55,234 nt of DNA. It comes from CAYNLY01 sp964398225 (lineage in GTDB: Bacteria; Pseudomonadota; Zetaproteobacteria; Mariprofundales; Mariprofundaceae). The position numbers were made by a program, and so were the translations under genes. The stretch spans positions 1-55,234 of the forward strand of contig CAYNLY010000004.1 of the NCBI GenBank assembly GCA_964398225.1. Reading direction: 5' to 3'. Below the pieces are notes generated by a model. The model was not told the origin of the DNA. It ran no database searches and saw only the letters and a list, made by a program, of their open reading frames with translations. Below, piece after piece: positions 52,551 to 55,234 of this stretch; the stretch's first letter is position 1, and the number at the start of each line of letters is the position of its first letter.

Positions 52551-53060
52551 TCAGCCGGTCGCGCCAGCCAGCCGCGCCAGCACCGGCTCGATCTCCTGAT
52601 AGAGCATCCGTCCGGGATAGACGACCTCGACGATGCCCTCGGCATTGATCACGAAGGTCCAGGGCTCGCCGCGCACCTGGAAGGCGTCGTAGGCCTCGGG
52701 GTTGTAGTACTGATCCATGTGCAGGAACAGCACCCGGCCCTCGTATTTCTCGAGCATCACCTTCAGCAGCTGCAGCTGCTTGTCGCACTGCGTGCAGTGA
52801 CCGGGCGTGGCGAACTCGACGACGATCGGCTTGTGCTGCTTGAGCGCCTCGTCGAACGAAAGCTGATACATGCGCGGATCGGGGTAGCGGTAGCTCGTGA
52901 TCTTCGCCAGATCCCCGCCGACGTCGGCGAGCGTTTTCGTGCGCACCATCGGCGCGGGCTTGCCGGCAAGCATCACGCCGCCGCCGCCCACCTGGAAGTC
53001 CTCGCATCCGGCCACGAGCAGCAGGGCCGCGGCCAGCGCGGGAACCAGAAGCCGCCTCAC
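52551..53060 (-). CDS. thioredoxin-fold lipoprotein, GTG start
   Basis: A 169-residue lipoprotein. Lipobox LVAGC (about residues 15-19) is followed by a linker and a thioredoxin-like domain with the redox motif CTQC in VEFATPGHCTQCDKQL, a cis-Pro segment GEPWTFVIN and a Tyr-rich MDQYYNPEAYDAF helix. The start is GTG at 53058-53060, overlapping the upstream stop (GTGA). Such proteins could keep a haem-site cysteine pair or a copper site reduced during oxidase assembly; that role is inferred from its place in the operon. Confidence 0.87.
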   Translation of the reverse strand: MRRLLVPALAAALLLVAGCEDFQVGGGGVMLAGKPAPMVRTKTLADVGGDLAKITSYRYPDPRMYQLSFDEALKQHKPIVVEFATPGHCTQCDKQLQLLKVMLEKYEGRVLFLHMDQYYNPEAYDAFQVRGEPWTFVINAEGIVEVVYPGRMLYQEIEPVLARLAGATG

Positions 53061-53563
53061 CGGCGCCACCCCGCGCAGGTGCGGAAGATGTTGTAGGCCC
53101 AGATGCAGTTGGCCGCAAGCACCAGCGTGCCGAACACGCCCATCGTCGCAAGCCAGGGCCGCACGAGCTGCTCGACCTCGGCAGGCGTCATCGTCTGGCT
53201 TGCGGTGCCGCCGATGACCCCGGCGGTCGTGAAGAACACGACCATGCCGATCAGGCCGAGGTTGTGCGTCCAGAAATGCAGCTTGACCAGCTTCAGGCTG
53301 TAGATCGGGCGCTTCACGAGCCGGGGAATGATGTAGTAGACCGCGGCGAAGATCGCCATCTCGACCCAGCCAAGAAGATTCACGTGCGTATGCGCGCGCA
53401 CGATCAGCTTGCCGAACATGCGCTGGTCGACGAAATGCCGGAACTCGTGGATGCCGCCCATCAGCGCGCCCCAGGAAAACCCGATCAGGCTGTAGATGAT
53501 GCAGGCATAGACGAACCACAGCGTGTACTTGACGTATTCCTGTTCTTCCCACGGCTGGCTCAT
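53057..53563 (-). CDS. stand-alone half-length haem-copper oxidase subunit I-like protein
   Basis: A 168-residue, four-helix protein (about 14-36, 57-78, 88-112, 138-160) with the HxH motif at H58 and H60 (RAHTHVNLLGW). Hand alignment matches the C-terminal four helices of the CcoN-like protein: YYIIPRLVKRPIYSLKLVKLHFW to YYGIQVLLRRKLYSLSLANFHFW, each spanning the loop and start of helix 11, and FGTLVLAANCIWAYNI to FGNIVWLYNMYM in the last helix. A His-rich segment (LHFWTHN) follows. The copper ligands are missing. It is flanked by a cytochrome c and a thioredoxin lipoprotein with 4-base overlaps. Confidence 0.83.
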   Translation of the reverse strand: MSQPWEEQEYVKYTLWFVYACIIYSLIGFSWGALMGGIHEFRHFVDQRMFGKLIVRAHTHVNLLGWVEMAIFAAVYYIIPRLVKRPIYSLKLVKLHFWTHNLGLIGMVVFFTTAGVIGGTASQTMTPAEVEQLVRPWLATMGVFGTLVLAANCIWAYNIFRTCAGWRR

Positions 53564-54201
53564 GGCCGGTTCATCTCCCTTGCCGCGCGCTCGTTGGCCC
53601 GGCGCAGCGCCTCCGGGTCGTCACGCACGTCTTTATACTTCTTCTTCCATTCCTCGGGTGCCCAGGTTTCGACCATCGTGTCGATGAACGGTGACTCGCC
53701 CTTGGGCGGAATCGGCGCCGAGGCCGAGCCCTGCTCCGCCTTCAGCTCGGAAAGGAAGGTGGCGATCGCATGCAGCGTCTCGTCCGGAAGCTTGGCCACA
53801 TAGGCGGCGTCGTGCTCGCCCTCGGCGTGATCGATCAGGCGCGAAGCCGGATAGTACTTGCGCGGCTCGCGCAGGAAGCCATAAATCCACTCGAAGCTGC
53901 GGCGGGAGCCGATGCCGTCGAGATCGGCGGTCTGGCCCATGTTCGTGCCGTTCCGGAGCGCCCGGTGGCAGGTCGTGCAGCCGTTGACGCGGAACTCGTA
54001 GGACCCGCGCTGCCCTTCCTCGGACAGCTGGACGTGTGTCTTGCTCTCGAAGATCGGCTTGTCGGACTTGGCAATGACGATCTGCATCACGATGAAGGCA
54101 AGCAGCGCAACCGCCACGAACGCGCCGGCCACGATGAACAGCACCTTCTCGCCCGGCTTGAGCGGCTGGCTTGAGGTCGGCTTGCGATCGGTTCCGGACA
54201 T
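53560..54201 (-). CDS. membrane-anchored monohaem cytochrome c, first gene of the half-oxidase operon
   Basis: A 213-residue protein with one helix (about 25-45) and a periplasmic domain with CTTCH (about residue 75) and the segment LDGIGSRRSFEWIYGFL, a paralog of the cytochrome at 46795-47295. A long charged C-terminal tail ends MNRP. Its start is the ATG at 54199-54201; no clear ribosome site precedes it, and longer in-frame starts (54213, 54219) exist. It overlaps the half-oxidase gene by 4 bases. It is the likely electron donor of that half-subunit. Confidence 0.88.
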   Translation of the reverse strand: MSGTDRKPTSSQPLKPGEKVLFIVAGAFVAVALLAFIVMQIVIAKSDKPIFESKTHVQLSEEGQRGSYEFRVNGCTTCHRALRNGTNMGQTADLDGIGSRRSFEWIYGFLREPRKYYPASRLIDHAEGEHDAAYVAKLPDETLHAIATFLSELKAEQGSASAPIPPKGESPFIDTMVETWAPEEWKKKYKDVRDDPEALRRANERAAREMNRP

Positions 54202-54211
54202 CAGACGGCGC

Positions 54212-54239
54212 ATTATCATCCGAAGCCTGCGCTTTGCAA
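54212..54239 (-). promoter_or_regulatory. probable sigma70-type promoter of the half-oxidase operon
   Basis: On the minus strand, TTGCAA (54239-54234) is followed after 16 bases by GATAAT (54217-54212). This would place the transcription start within a few bases of the ATG at 54201. Confidence 0.5.
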
Positions 54240-54291
54240 GCCCGCCGCCCTTGCCTAGCCTGCCCCGCAATCGCGGTTTCTGGAGGAACGC

Positions 54292-54729
54292 ATGGCCTCA
54301 TCCGTCCCCGTTTCGAATGCGCGGCGCCTCGCTTTGGCCGCGGTGCTGCTTCTGGCCGGCTGCCTGAGCATCGCAAGCGACCCGGAAGGCGCCCGGAACC
54401 TGGCCGCCCAGTGGCACCAGGCCTTTGCCGAGGACCGGCTGGACGATGCGCTTGCGCTCTATGAGCCCGGCTTCTTCTCCCAGCATGCGCCCGATCAGTG
54501 GAAAAGCGCGCTCGCCTCGCTGAAGAAGCGCTACGGGCGCGTGGTCAAGGTGGAGCCGACCTTCATGCAGAAGGATTCTCGCTTCCGGGGCGACTTTTAT
54601 ATCATGGGCTACCGCATTCGGATGGAACGGGCCGCACTCACCGAAACCCTGACCGTGCTCAAGCCGATCAACGAGGACCGGATGGTGATCTCGGGCCAGA
54701 TCATCGACACGCCAGCGGGCAGGCTCTGA
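54292..54729 (+). CDS. lipoprotein of unknown function
   Basis: A 145-residue lipoprotein with lipobox LLAGC (about 20-24) and a soluble domain with WHQAFAEDRLDDALALYEPGFF, resembling a small SnoaL/NTF2-like fold. Function unknown. GGAGG about 6 bases upstream supports the start. Its stop overlaps the ATG of the next lipoprotein gene (TGATG), so the two are coupled. Confidence 0.82.
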   Translation: MASSVPVSNARRLALAAVLLLAGCLSIASDPEGARNLAAQWHQAFAEDRLDDALALYEPGFFSQHAPDQWKSALASLKKRYGRVVKVEPTFMQKDSRFRGDFYIMGYRIRMERAALTETLTVLKPINEDRMVISGQIIDTPAGRL

Positions 54730-55106
54730 TGCGGCCCGCCTGGAAAGCCCTTGCGATGCTTGCGCTGGCCGTGGGGCTTGCCGGCTGTTTTTCCTCGTCC
54801 GGGCCGGTGGACCCGGGCCTCCTCGCCCGCCTGACCGGCAGCTGGCAGGAGGAACACGGCCCGGGACGCGTCCGGTTCTATTCCGACGAAACGGTGACGC
54901 TCACGCTGCCGGACTTCGATCCTCCGCTGAAAATCCTCAGCCAGCTCGAGCGCGTGAAGGACGATCGGATCGGCTTTTCGATCGGCGACCGCTGGAGCGG
55001 CCCCGTCTACGTCGAACTCGACGCGGAGAGCGGGCGGCTGACGCTGAGGATGGAAGGAAAGAAGTCCCACTGGGAGCGGCATTTCGTCCGCAGCCGCGGG
55101 CGCTGA
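54729..55106 (+). CDS. small lipoprotein
   Basis: A 125-residue lipoprotein with lipobox VGLAGC (about 15-20) and a beta-rich domain with VRFYSDETVTLTLPDFD. It has a lipocalin-like or META-like strand pattern but no clear family. It is coupled to the previous lipoprotein gene, and the two lie between the half-oxidase operon and the initiator tRNA. Confidence 0.82.
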   Translation: MRPAWKALAMLALAVGLAGCFSSSGPVDPGLLARLTGSWQEEHGPGRVRFYSDETVTLTLPDFDPPLKILSQLERVKDDRIGFSIGDRWSGPVYVELDAESGRLTLRMEGKKSHWERHFVRSRGR

Positions 55107-55113
55107 TCGGCGG

Positions 55114-55141
55114 TTGACAATCAGGCGCCGATCCCTATAGT
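55114..55141 (+). promoter_or_regulatory. sigma70-type promoter for initiator tRNA
   Basis: A perfect TTGACA (55114-55119) and TATAGT (55136-55141) are spaced 16 bases apart, 14 bases before the tRNA. Confidence 0.8.
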
Positions 55142-55155
55142 TCGGCATCCGCTGA

Positions 55156-55230
<75 letters not shown>

Positions 55231-55234
55231 AATC

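Noticed and set aside
53057..53563. The half-oxidase gene as a decayed pseudogene
   Set aside because: It has an intact frame, 4-base overlaps on both sides, and a second independent short copy elsewhere in the window, all against decay.

Overview
GC-rich chromosomal DNA containing one 100-base run of N (12307-12406, a scaffold gap), so this is a draft or metagenome assembly. The gene set (ftsH, tilS, polA, prfC, ssb, yaaA, a PIN-PhoH gene, a KamA-family enzyme, ZnuABC, GldA/F/G-type ABC genes) and the many c-type cytochromes suggest a respiratory proteobacterium, probably a gammaproteobacterium related to sulfur- or iron-oxidising groups. That placement is inference. I see no phage, insertion sequence, integrase or CRISPR. 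No gene-free stretch exceeds 300 bases.

Region 1 (1-25.6 kb) is mostly housekeeping. It holds the N-terminal half of FtsH, TilS coupled to a 714-aa orphan protein, a divergent zinc-type ABC importer with an RDD protein, an ion channel coupled to a YqhA protein, a YciO/Sua5 protein with AsmA, and a gliding-type ABC exporter set interrupted by the gap and ending in a HAD phosphatase. YaaA, DNA polymerase I, a hybrid histidine kinase, a DUF2726/zinc-ribbon protein, a cytochrome c/thioredoxin pair, a class II aldolase, release factor 3 and SSB follow.

Region 2 (25.6-38 kb) has PIN-PhoH, tRNA-Gly, tRNA-Cys, a Yip1 protein, tRNA-Leu, DUF190 with a Crp-type regulator, and a two-gene MotA/TolQ plus membrane-anchored von Willebrand A module. 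A nitric-oxide response locus follows: a truncated haemoglobin divergent from an NsrR-type Rrf2 regulator with two overlapping perfect inverted repeats between them, and a ferredoxin-type flavin reductase nearby. Then come a polytopic membrane protein, a dihaem cytochrome c and a KamA-type radical SAM protein.

Region 3 (38-54.2 kb) is the most distinctive part: an unusual C-family (cbb3-like) haem-copper respiratory island. Its core is a CcoN-like subunit I that keeps all six metal-ligand histidines and the tyrosine of the cbb3 active site, but appears to have Gln in place of the conserved Glu near haem b3. It is encoded with a CcoO-like subunit II (CWWCH) and four small or mid-sized membrane proteins. 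Downstream lies a run of 13 tightly packed genes on the same strand: CcoS-like and CcoG-like assembly proteins, a membrane cytochrome c, a membrane-anchored SUMF1-fold protein lacking the formylglycine-generating cysteines, a spermidine-synthase-like 875-aa membrane fusion, and several small cytochromes and lipoproteins. Two stand-alone proteins (38127-38654 and 53057-53563) look like only the last four helices of a haem-copper subunit I, including the HxH haem-ligand motif. One of them sits in a four-gene operon with a membrane cytochrome c, a thioredoxin lipoprotein and a small membrane protein.

Region 4 (54.2-55.2 kb) has two coupled small lipoproteins and an initiator tRNA-Met behind a strong sigma70-type promoter.
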